This document shows, piece by piece, positions 1 to 5,175 of a stretch of DNA of 5,175 nucleotides. The stretch comes from Methylovirgula sp. (GTDB taxonomy: Bacteria > Pseudomonadota > Alphaproteobacteria > Rhizobiales > Beijerinckiaceae), in the NCBI GenBank assembly GCA_030040215.1, contig JASHUD010000158.1, forward strand, positions 1 through 5,175. The letters run 5' to 3'. Position 1 is the first letter of the stretch; each line of letters starts with the position of its first letter. The translations under genes and the position numbers were made by a program. The notes beneath the pieces were generated by a model that searched no databases, was not told the DNA's origin, and saw only the letters and a list, made by a program, of their open reading frames with translations.

Positions 1-1213
1 ATGCGGCGCCTGGCGGGTTGCTCGCCGGTTCGCTGCTGACGATGTCGGGCGGCGTACCGATCGGCGAATGCGGCGGGCGCGCTTCCGCGACCGGACCAAG
101 ATAACCGGGCGCTGGACCGACATAAACGGCGACAGGATCGAATACCGGGTTCGGCATCAGTGCAACGCGCGAAGCCGCGGGCGCCCGGGCGGCGGCCGGC
201 GCGGCGTTGAACAAAAAGCCGTTCGCCCGCAAGGTCGGCGTGGTGGGCAGCGACAGCGGCGCTTCCAGCCGCTCGGTCTCCGCCGCCCACGCGATTTGCG
301 TCCTTGCGCGTCGGTGGCAAACCGCATCGTGCATGTCCGGCGGCGTCGCACCGCTCGGATCCGCGCTTGCCATCGGATGCGGATGATCGACGCCCGCGAA
401 TGCCCGGTCGAGCAAAACGGCAGTTCTGATCAACCGCGCCTTGACGCTTGGCGCGCCCAAGACCACCGCGATGTAATGACGTCCGCCGCGCGTGGCGCTT
501 GCGACGAAATTGAATCCGGACGAGCAGGTAAATCCAGTCTTCATGCCGTCGGCGCCTGGATAGCGGCCGAGTATATCGTTGTGCGTCGGGATGATTTCGT
601 CGCCGAGCCGCAGCGCGCCGATGCCGAAGAGACTGGCTTCGTCGGGAAATTTCACGAAAAGCGCCCGCGCCAGAATGGCGAGATCCCGCGCGGAAGAATA
701 GTGCCCGGGATTCTGCAGGCCGTTAGGGTTGACGAAATGCGTTTCCGTCATGCCGAGCTGCGCGGCGGCGCGGTTCATATCCTCGGCGAAAGCCTCGACG
801 GAACCGGCGATGCCTTCGGCGACCGTCACCGCGATGTCATTCGCCGATTTTACCACCAGCATCTTCAGCGCATTGTTGAGCGTGACCTCGGTGCCGGGCG
901 CAAAGCCCATTTTGGAGGGAGCCATCGAGGCGGCACGGGCGGAGACGACCAGCGGCGTATCGAGACTGAGTTCATGGTCGCGCACCGCGCTGAGCGCGAC
1001 ATAGATCGTCATCAGTTTGGTGAGCGAAGCTGGATACCAGGGCGCGTTCGCCTGATTTTCATAAAGGACGTTGCCTGTCGCGACGTCGACGACAATCGCC
1101 GGGCTCGCCGCGGCGCTGCCGACAAGGCCCAGCGTGGCAACGACGATGCCGCAAAGCTGCAGCCAAACGCGGTTCGAGCGCCGCGGGGAACGTTGCCGAT
1201 AGGAACCGTACAT
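1..1213 (-). CDS. D-alanyl-D-alanine carboxypeptidase, peptidase family S11 (low-molecular-mass PBP), 3' end cut by window edge
   Basis: This is a penicillin-binding serine peptidase that trims the terminal D-Ala from peptidoglycan pentapeptides in the periplasm. The 404 residues seen carry all three active-site motifs: S63-L-T-K66 (nucleophile Ser and Lys), S123-A-N125, and K225-T-G227. The N-terminus has Arg-rich residues 7-15, a hydrophobic stretch at about 16-32, and an A34-A-A36 signal-peptidase-like site, after which the usual 'PAIVVD' start of the mature enzyme follows. The catalytic domain ends near residue 275. After it comes at least 125 residues rich in Pro and Ala with no motif I recognise, still open at the edge, so the C-terminus is unknown. 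ATG at 1213 is the first start after an in-frame TAG (1256-1258), with a weak AGGG ribosome site 9 bases upstream. It lies 173 bases downstream of bolA on the same strand, so it may have its own promoter. The exact dac paralogue cannot be fixed from sequence alone. Confidence 0.95.
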   Translation of the reverse strand, partial: MYGSYRQRSPRRSNRVWLQLCGIVVATLGLVGSAAASPAIVVDVATGNVLYENQANAPWYPASLTKLMTIYVALSAVRDHELSLDTPLVVSARAASMAPSKMGFAPGTEVTLNNALKMLVVKSANDIAVTVAEGIAGSVEAFAEDMNRAAAQLGMTETHFVNPNGLQNPGHYSSARDLAILARALFVKFPDEASLFGIGALRLGDEIIPTHNDILGRYPGADGMKTGFTCSSGFNFVASATRGGRHYIAVVLGAPSVKARLIRTAVLLDRAFAGVDHPHPMASADPSGATPPDMHDAVCHRRARTQIAWAAETERLEAPLSLPTTPTLRANGFLFNAAPAAARAPAASRVALMPNPVFDPVAVYVGPAPGYLGPVAEARPPHSPIGTPPDIVSSEPASNPPGAA

Positions 1214-1276
1214 TAAGACGCGCCCTGGAACACTAGAACCTGGCCCAACCCATTCCTAGCCCGCCACGCGCCGTCT

Positions 1277-1301
1277 GCAAAGCGCAACGACGCCGCTTTG
1301 C
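1277..1301. repeat. Perfect 8-bp inverted repeat between bolA and the carboxypeptidase gene
   Basis: GCAAAGCG at 1277-1284 is exactly mirrored by CGCTTTGC at 1294-1301 around a 9-base spacer. It sits 86 bases beyond the bolA stop and 64 bases before the carboxypeptidase start, both on the minus strand. A hairpin is possible, but neither strand has a T-run after the stem, so it is not a typical intrinsic terminator. It could be a Rho-linked pause, an RNA stabiliser or a dimeric-protein operator for the carboxypeptidase gene. An 8-bp repeat could also arise by chance in GC-rich DNA. The rest of the gap 1214-1386 shows no coding sequence and no convincing promoter. Confidence 0.45.
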
Positions 1302-1386
1302 CCCCGCAAACCGCGGCATGCCCTTAGTTCTTTGGGAGTTGCGGCGGTTTCATGACGGATATCGCGTTGCGCCCCTGCCTCGATGC

Positions 1387-1686
1387 TCATTCGTCCGGCG
1401 CCTTAGCTTCGATCGATAACGCATGGACGCCGTCGTCAATTTCGGCGCGTAACGCGGCATTGACCATGCGGTGTCGCTCGATGCGATTCTTGTGCTTGAA
1501 CGCTTCTGACACTACTTTTACAGTAAAGTGCGTTTCGCCTAGCGGCGCCGCCAGTGCGGAATCGCGCATCGCGTGCGCATGCCCGCGGTGCTTGCGGGAA
1601 TCGTCGATCACTTCGAGAGAAAGCGGCGCAAACGCGGCGTTGAGTTTTTCGTGAATACGCTGCGCTATGCTGGCCTTTGCGCTCAT
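1387..1686 (-). CDS. bolA: BolA family protein
   Basis: A complete 99-residue protein, of normal length for the BolA family. BolA proteins adopt a small class II KH-like fold and, as known from the family, pair with monothiol glutaredoxins to bind a [2Fe-2S] cluster. Some also act as DNA-binding regulators in stress, cell shape and biofilm control. The family signature is clear: H33-R-G-H-A-H38 in the loop region, T52-H-F-T-V-K-V-V-S60, and the E70-R-H-R-M-V-N-A-A-L79 helix, whose His72 is at the position of the invariant cluster-ligand His. The start at 1686 is chosen because the family usually has only about ten residues before the first helix (IAQRIHEKL). It has a GAGAAG-like ribosome site at 1691-1696, whereas the longer frame from 1722 adds 12 Arg/Ala-rich residues without family support. 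It is divergent from the J-domain gene, with 89 bases between the starts. Membership of BolA proper rather than another BolA subgroup is likely but not proven. Confidence 0.93.
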   Translation of the reverse strand: MSAKASIAQRIHEKLNAAFAPLSLEVIDDSRKHRGHAHAMRDSALAAPLGETHFTVKVVSEAFKHKNRIERHRMVNAALRAEIDDGVHALSIEAKAPDE

Positions 1687-1741
1687 TCGACTTCTCGGAA
1701 CTGCTCGTGCCCGCGCCGACATTTCTGACGGATCGCGCTGC

Positions 1742-1769
1742 TTGCGGCGACAATAAAGACCTTCATAAT
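1742..1769 (+). promoter_or_regulatory. Candidate sigma-70-type promoter for the J-domain/cobS/cobT genes
   Basis: TTGCGG (1742-1747) and CATAAT (1764-1769) are separated by 16 bases. CATAAT matches the -10 consensus at five of six positions, while the -35 keeps only the TTG core plus poor matches. The element lies in the 89-base divergent gap between bolA and the J-domain gene, the only obvious place for a promoter of the plus-strand genes. A start site about 7 bases after the -10 would fall at or next to the ATG at 1776. This is pattern matching by eye only, and AT-rich hexamers can occur by chance. Confidence 0.35.
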
Positions 1770-1775
1770 ACCCCG

Positions 1776-2372
1776 ATGGATCTCAATTCCCCGCTCTTCG
1801 ATCGAATCAGGATCGCCTCCAAAAACCGGCAGCAGGTAGGCAGCGCGGAGCTGCGCTGCGACCAGCCCGGTTGCAACGAACCCGGCACGTTCCGCGCCCC
1901 GAAAGGATGGCACTCGGAAGGCGAATATTTCTGCTTTTGTCTCGAGCACGTCCGCGCTTACAACGCTTCCTATAATTATTTCAATGGCATGGCGCCTGAG
2001 GCCGTGGCGCTCTACCAGCGCGACGCGAGCATCGGGCATCGTCCGACCTGGGCGATGGGCAGCAATGGAAGCTTCCGATTCCACGGCGACGATCCGTCGC
2101 GCTTTGTCGATCCGTTAAGCATTTTCGGGCGCCGAAGCGCGCCGAGGAAGCCAGAGGAGCCGAAAATGCCGCGCTGCGGGATCGCCGCGAAGCGGGCGCT
2201 CGATCAGCTAGGCCTCGACGAAACAGCGGATTCCGGTGCAATCAGAACGCGTTATAAGGACATGGTGAAACGTCTTCACCCGGACGCCAATGGCGGAGAT
2301 CGATCGCTCGAAGATAAATTGCGGGAAATCATTCACGCCTATAGTTATTTGAAGTCCGTCAAACTCGCCTAA
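1776..2372 (+). CDS. J-domain (DnaJ-like) protein with cysteine-bearing N-terminal region
   Basis: A 198-residue protein with a J-domain at its C-terminus (about 138-197) including the HPD tripeptide at 168-170, preceded by the basic helix RTRYKDMVKRL. J-domains stimulate the ATPase of Hsp70 (DnaK). It is not canonical DnaJ, since the J-domain is C-terminal and there is no Gly/Phe linker or CXXCXGXG repeat. The N-terminal half carries C28-X4-C33 and C53-X-C55-X2-H58, a spacing that could bind a metal such as zinc, though I recognise no named domain. The start at 1776 gives MDLNSPLFDRIRI, the beginning I recall for alphaproteobacterial relatives. An earlier in-frame ATG (1677) would overlap bolA. 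No Shine-Dalgarno sequence precedes 1776. The gene is 55 bases upstream of cobS on the same strand, and such a gene commonly sits next to cobST in Rhizobiales. A role in folding or assembling the cobaltochelatase is a guess from position. Confidence 0.9.
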   Translation: MDLNSPLFDRIRIASKNRQQVGSAELRCDQPGCNEPGTFRAPKGWHSEGEYFCFCLEHVRAYNASYNYFNGMAPEAVALYQRDASIGHRPTWAMGSNGSFRFHGDDPSRFVDPLSIFGRRSAPRKPEEPKMPRCGIAAKRALDQLGLDETADSGAIRTRYKDMVKRLHPDANGGDRSLEDKLREIIHAYSYLKSVKLA

Positions 2373-2376
2373 GGGA

Positions 2377-2423
2377 CCTCTCCGCCGCATGCCGACTTCC
2401 TTCGGGTGCGGCCGGACTGGAGG
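2377..2423 (+). promoter_or_regulatory. Predicted RNA hairpin sequestering the cobS ribosome binding site
   Basis: By eye, the gap between the J-domain gene and cobS folds into an imperfect helix of about 18 pairs. From the base: 2377-2380 pairs with 2420-2423, 2381-2383 with 2414-2416, 2384-2389 with 2407-2412, then a U-G wobble (2390/2406), and 2392-2395 with 2402-2405. The loop is six bases, 2396-2401. Bulges are 2417-2419, 2413 and 2391. Most pairs are G-C. The basal CCTC/GAGG pairs include the Shine-Dalgarno of cobS, and the 5' side begins four bases after the TAA of the upstream gene, so a terminating ribosome should open the base. No T-run follows, so it is not an intrinsic terminator. 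No energy calculation was possible. Confidence 0.5.
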
Positions 2424-2424
2424 A
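2419..2424 (+). promoter_or_regulatory. Ribosome binding site deciding the cobS start
   Basis: GGAGGA lies 3 bases before the ATG at 2428 (4 bases if GGAGG is counted as the core). It is the strongest Shine-Dalgarno match in the window and favours 2428 over the in-frame ATG at 2389. The spacing is slightly short. Four of its bases can be paired in the hairpin described for this gap. Confidence 0.8.
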
Positions 2425-2427
2425 TCA

Positions 2428-3432
2428 ATGTCAAATATCTCGCTTGTCAGCGACGGTCAGGCCAACCAGGCCGTTCCCGACATGAAAATTTCGGTCCATC
2501 AGGTTTTCGGGATCGATTCGGATATGGAAGCGCCGGCGTTCTCGACGCCGGATCTGCATGTGCCGGAGATCGATCCGGATTACCTCTTCGATCGCGACAC
2601 GACGCTGGCGATCCTCGCTGGCTTCGCCAAGAACCGCCGGGTTATGGTTACCGGCTATCACGGCACCGGCAAGTCGACGCACATCGAACAGGTCGCGGCG
2701 CGACTCAACTGGCCTTGCGTGCGGATCAATCTCGACAGTCACGTGTCGCGCGTCGATCTCATCGGCAAGGATGCGATCGTCATCCGCGAAGGCAAGCAAG
2801 TGACCGAATTCCACGATGGCATTCTGCCTTGGGCGGTGCAGAACAATATTGCGCTTTGTTTCGACGAATATGACGCCGGCCGCCCCGACGTGATGTTCGT
2901 CATCCAGCGCGTGCTCGAAGTGCAGGGTCGTTTGACGCTGCTCGATCAGAGCCGGGTGATCAAGCCGCATCCTGCCTTCCGTCTGTTTTCGACGACCAAC
3001 ACGATCGGGCTCGGCGATACCTCCGGCCTTTACCACGGCACGCAGCAGATCAACCAGGGACAGATGGACCGCTGGTCGATCGTCACCACGTTGAACTATT
3101 TGCCGCACGACAGAGAAGTGGGCATCGTGCTCGCCAAGGTGAAATCCTATCAGGCGACCAAGGACGGCCGCGATACGGTCGGCAAAATGGTGCGCGTCGC
3201 CGATTTGACCCGCAACGCCTTCATGGCCGGCGACCTCTCGACCGTGATGAGCCCGCGCACCGTCATCACCTGGGCGGAGAACGCCGAGATCTTCCACGAT
3301 ATCGGCTTCGCCTTCCGGCTGACCTTCCTCAACAAGTGCGATGAACTGGAGCGCACGCTCGTCGCCGAATTCTACCAGCGCTGCTTCGGCCAGGAACTGC
3401 CGGAGAGCGCCGTCAATGTCGCCATAAGCTGA
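2428..3432 (+). CDS. cobS: Cobaltochelatase subunit CobS (AAA+ ATPase)
   Basis: CobS is the ATPase of the aerobic cobaltochelatase CobNST. It drives ATP-dependent insertion of cobalt into hydrogenobyrinic acid a,c-diamide in the cytoplasm during cobalamin synthesis. At 334 residues it has the usual length. An N-terminal CobS segment (about 20-60, with MKISVHQVFGID) precedes the AAA+ core. Walker A is G76-YHGTG-K82-S83, Walker B is IALCF-D146-E147, the sensor-1 region is FRLFSTTN191, a likely arginine finger is R215 in GQMDRWS, and a sensor-2-like Arg is R277 in MSPRTVITW. All key residues are present, so it should be active. The start at 2428 is set by GGAGGA just upstream. The alternative ATG at 2389 adds 13 residues unlike known CobS starts and lies inside the predicted hairpin. 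It follows the J-domain gene by 55 bases and precedes cobT by 4, so the three are probably one operon. The related MoxR and BchI ATPases fit less well than CobS. Confidence 0.97.
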   Translation: MSNISLVSDGQANQAVPDMKISVHQVFGIDSDMEAPAFSTPDLHVPEIDPDYLFDRDTTLAILAGFAKNRRVMVTGYHGTGKSTHIEQVAARLNWPCVRINLDSHVSRVDLIGKDAIVIREGKQVTEFHDGILPWAVQNNIALCFDEYDAGRPDVMFVIQRVLEVQGRLTLLDQSRVIKPHPAFRLFSTTNTIGLGDTSGLYHGTQQINQGQMDRWSIVTTLNYLPHDREVGIVLAKVKSYQATKDGRDTVGKMVRVADLTRNAFMAGDLSTVMSPRTVITWAENAEIFHDIGFAFRLTFLNKCDELERTLVAEFYQRCFGQELPESAVNVAIS

Positions 3433-3436
3433 CGCT

Positions 3437-5175
3437 GTGAGCGGTTCGAACCAGAAGCCCGCTTCCAAAGTTGCCGCCCCGCAAGAGCCGTTGAAGCGCG
3501 CCGTCGCCGGTTGCATGCGGGCGTTGGCGCACATGCCGCAGCTCGAAGTCGTCTACGCCGCCGAGAAGCCAAGCCTTACGCGCAACGGCGGCACGGCGAA
3601 AGCGCGCCTCCCGGAGCCGCCCCGCAAGCTCGGCAAGCGCGACGCGGCGGTGCTGCGCGGCCAGGCCGATTCGATGGCGCTGCGGCTCGCCTGCCACGAC
3701 GCCGACGTGCATCGGCGTCTGTCGCCGCGCGCGCCTGCCGCCCGCGCCATATTCGAGGCGGTCGAGCAGGCGCGGGTCGAGGCGATCGGCGCGCGCCGCA
3801 TGGAAGGCGTGGCGCAAAATCTCGATGCGATGATCGAGGAGCGCTTTCAGCATGGCCGGTACGCCAACATCCGCGAACGCGCCGAGGCGCCGCTCGAACA
3901 GGCGGTCGCGCTCATCGTGCGCGAGCGCTTGACCGGTCAGAAGCCGCCGAGGAACGCGCAAAAGCTGGTCGATCTCTGGCGGCCGAGCGTCGAAGAACGC
4001 GCCGGGCGCGATCTCGATCGGCTCGCCGCGACCATCGAAGACCAGCGTGGCTTCGCCCTCTCGGTGCGCCGGCTTCTCACCGCGCTCGACATGGCCGAGG
4101 ATCTTGCCTCCGACGAGAATGCCGAGAACGAGTCGAGCGACGAAACCCATACGGGTGCCGACGACGGCGAAACGTTCCAGGGCCAACGCGACGAAGGCGC
4201 GGATGCGGCGGAAACGCAGACCGCCGAGGCGGCCGAGGCGGCGGGAGAAACGACCATCGATGCAAGCGAGACCGCGGCCGGCGAATTCGAAGCCGAGGAG
4301 GAAGGCGAGGGCGCCGAAGGCGACCGGCCGGGCGAAGCGCGCCGTCCGCCAGGCAAGGGACGCGCCGATCAGCGCGGCGCCGACTACCGCGCCTTCACCA
4401 AGAAGTTTGACGAGATTGTCGCCGCCGAATTGCTTTGCGAGCCGGAAGAACTCGATCGGTTGCGCGCCTATCTCGACAAACAATTGCAGAATCTTTCTTC
4501 GATCGTGGGGCGTCTCGCCAATCGCCTGCAACGCCGGCTGATGGCGCAGCAAAGCCGTTCGTGGGAGTTCGACCTCGAGGAGGGCATGCTCGATCCGACG
4601 CGGCTGTCGCGCATCATTATCGATCCGCAGCAGCCGCTCTCTTTCAAGCGCGAGAAGGATACCGACTTCCGAGATACGGTCGTCACGTTGCTTCTCGACA
4701 ATTCCGGCTCGATGCGCGGTCGGCCGATTACGGTCGCGGCAACCTGCGCCGACATTCTCGCCCGCACGCTCGAGCGCTGCGGCGTCAAGGTCGAGATTCT
4801 GGGCTTTACGACGCGTGCCTGGAAAGGCGGCCAATCGCGCGAAGCGTGGCTGCAGGCCGGCAAGCCGCCGGCGCCCGGCCGGCTCAACGATCTGCGCCAC
4901 ATCATCTACAAAGCCGCCGATGCGCCCTGGCGCCGAGCCCGCAAGAACCTCGGCTTGATGATGCGCGAAGGCCTGCTCAAGGAGAACATCGACGGCGAGG
5001 CGCTCGACTGGGCGTACCGCCGTTTGCTTGGCCGGCCGGAGCAGCGGCGCATCCTGATGACGATTTCGGACGGCGCGCCGGTCGATGATTCGACGCTCTC
5101 CGTCAATCCCGGCAATTACCTCGAACGCCATTTGCGGCAGGTGATCGAAGAAATCGAAACGCGTTCGCCGATCGA
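3437..5175 (+). CDS. cobT: Cobaltochelatase subunit CobT (VWA/MIDAS domain), 3' end cut by window edge
   Basis: CobT partners CobS in the chaperone-like CobST complex that powers the large subunit CobN, analogous to BchD in magnesium chelatase. About 579 residues are seen. Known CobT proteins are about 630, so roughly 50 C-terminal residues are missing. The N-terminal helical domain (about 15-220) contains the EAIGARRMEGVAQNL segment. A strongly acidic linker (221-300, about 29 Asp/Glu and two Arg) follows. The C-terminal VWA domain starts near 410 with the MIDAS motif D421-N-S423-G-S425, then GFTTRAW (456-462) and TISDG (542-546, Asp545), likely further MIDAS elements. GTG at 3437 is chosen because an in-frame TAA at 3425-3427 rules out anything earlier and the next in-frame ATG (3515) would remove conserved N-terminal sequence. 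It starts four bases after cobS stops with no clear Shine-Dalgarno, suggesting translational coupling. This cobT is unrelated to the phosphoribosyltransferase also named CobT in enteric bacteria. Confidence 0.96.
   Translation, partial: MSGSNQKPASKVAAPQEPLKRAVAGCMRALAHMPQLEVVYAAEKPSLTRNGGTAKARLPEPPRKLGKRDAAVLRGQADSMALRLACHDADVHRRLSPRAPAARAIFEAVEQARVEAIGARRMEGVAQNLDAMIEERFQHGRYANIRERAEAPLEQAVALIVRERLTGQKPPRNAQKLVDLWRPSVEERAGRDLDRLAATIEDQRGFALSVRRLLTALDMAEDLASDENAENESSDETHTGADDGETFQGQRDEGADAAETQTAEAAEAAGETTIDASETAAGEFEAEEEGEGAEGDRPGEARRPPGKGRADQRGADYRAFTKKFDEIVAAELLCEPEELDRLRAYLDKQLQNLSSIVGRLANRLQRRLMAQQSRSWEFDLEEGMLDPTRLSRIIIDPQQPLSFKREKDTDFRDTVVTLLLDNSGSMRGRPITVAATCADILARTLERCGVKVEILGFTTRAWKGGQSREAWLQAGKPPAPGRLNDLRHIIYKAADAPWRRARKNLGLMMREGLLKENIDGEALDWAYRRLLGRPEQRRILMTISDGAPVDDSTLSVNPGNYLERHLRQVIEEIETRSPI

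Noticed and set aside
68..1216. A 382-codon open frame on the plus strand, antisense to the carboxypeptidase gene.
   Set aside because: The minus strand encodes a clear S11 peptidase with all three catalytic motifs. The plus-strand product is Arg-rich and motif-free, a typical shadow of GC-rich coding DNA.
1352..1654. A 100-codon plus-strand frame overlapping bolA.
   Set aside because: It is antisense to most of bolA, which carries a full family signature. The plus-strand product has no recognisable feature.
1677..1775. An upstream in-frame ATG that would extend the J-domain protein by 33 residues and overlap the 5' end of bolA.
   Set aside because: The added residues look non-coding, the overlap is antisense to bolA, and the family-like N-terminus begins at 1776.
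2389..2427. An upstream in-frame ATG that would extend CobS by 13 residues.
   Set aside because: It has no ribosome site, lies within the predicted hairpin, and gives an N-terminus unlike CobS. The ATG at 2428 follows GGAGGA.
2431..3534. A 367-codon open frame on the minus strand, antisense to cobS.
   Set aside because: It overlaps cobS almost entirely, and cobS is certain from Walker A, Walker B and sensor motifs. There is no independent support for the antisense product.
4097..4336. The acidic, Ala/Glu-rich stretch of cobT considered as a nucleotide repeat or an assembly problem.
   Set aside because: The frame stays open, no repeated unit of exact sequence is visible, and an acidic low-complexity linker between the N-terminal and VWA domains is normal for CobT.
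3511..4410. A 299-codon plus-strand frame inside the 5' half of cobT.
   Set aside because: It is a shifted reading of cobT, and the product is extremely Arg/Gly/Ala-rich with no domain. The true frame reads through without interruption from 3437.
3413..5131. A 572-codon open frame on the minus strand, antisense to cobT.
   Set aside because: It covers the same DNA as cobT, whose opposite-strand protein has all expected CobT domains. Long antisense frames are common in GC-rich genes because stop codons are rare in that phase. Its product is Arg/Ala/Leu-rich with no motif I recognise.

Overview
The window looks like a core chromosomal stretch of a GC-rich alphaproteobacterium, most likely a member of the Rhizobiales (Hyphomicrobiales). 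The basis is the strong G/C preference at third codon positions, the aerobic-type cobaltochelatase genes, and the order bolA | J-domain gene - cobS - cobT, which I recall as common in that order of bacteria. I could not run a taxonomic search, so the placement is an inference.

Layout. Two genes lie on the minus strand. Positions 1-1213 hold a periplasmic D-alanyl-D-alanine carboxypeptidase of peptidase family S11, cut by the left window edge inside a Pro/Ala-rich C-terminal extension. Positions 1387-1686 hold a complete BolA-family protein. The 173-base gap between them (1214-1386) contains a perfect 8-bp inverted repeat but no clear promoter or terminator. From 1776 onward three genes run on the plus strand: a J-domain protein with a cysteine-bearing N-terminus (1776-2372), cobS (2428-3432) and cobT (3437 to the right edge, about 579 codons seen). 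The 89-base divergent region 1687-1775 holds a candidate sigma-70-type promoter so close to the J-domain gene that the transcript could be leaderless.

How the genes fit together. CobS (AAA+ ATPase) and CobT (VWA/MIDAS subunit) form the motor part of the cobaltochelatase that, with the large subunit CobN (not in this window), inserts cobalt into hydrogenobyrinic acid a,c-diamide in aerobic cobalamin synthesis. The J-domain gene is co-directional with them and may supply a chaperone function, but this is a guess from position. BolA is a divergently transcribed neighbour tied to Fe-S and stress physiology. No cobalamin riboswitch fits in the gaps upstream of cobS.

The observation most worth following is the 55-base gap between the J-domain gene and cobS. 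It can fold into an imperfect helix of about 18 base pairs whose base pairs directly with the cobS ribosome binding site and lies just after the upstream stop codon. That layout would suit translational coupling. Otherwise the window looks like ordinary core genome; I see no mobile element, CRISPR array, tRNA or rRNA.
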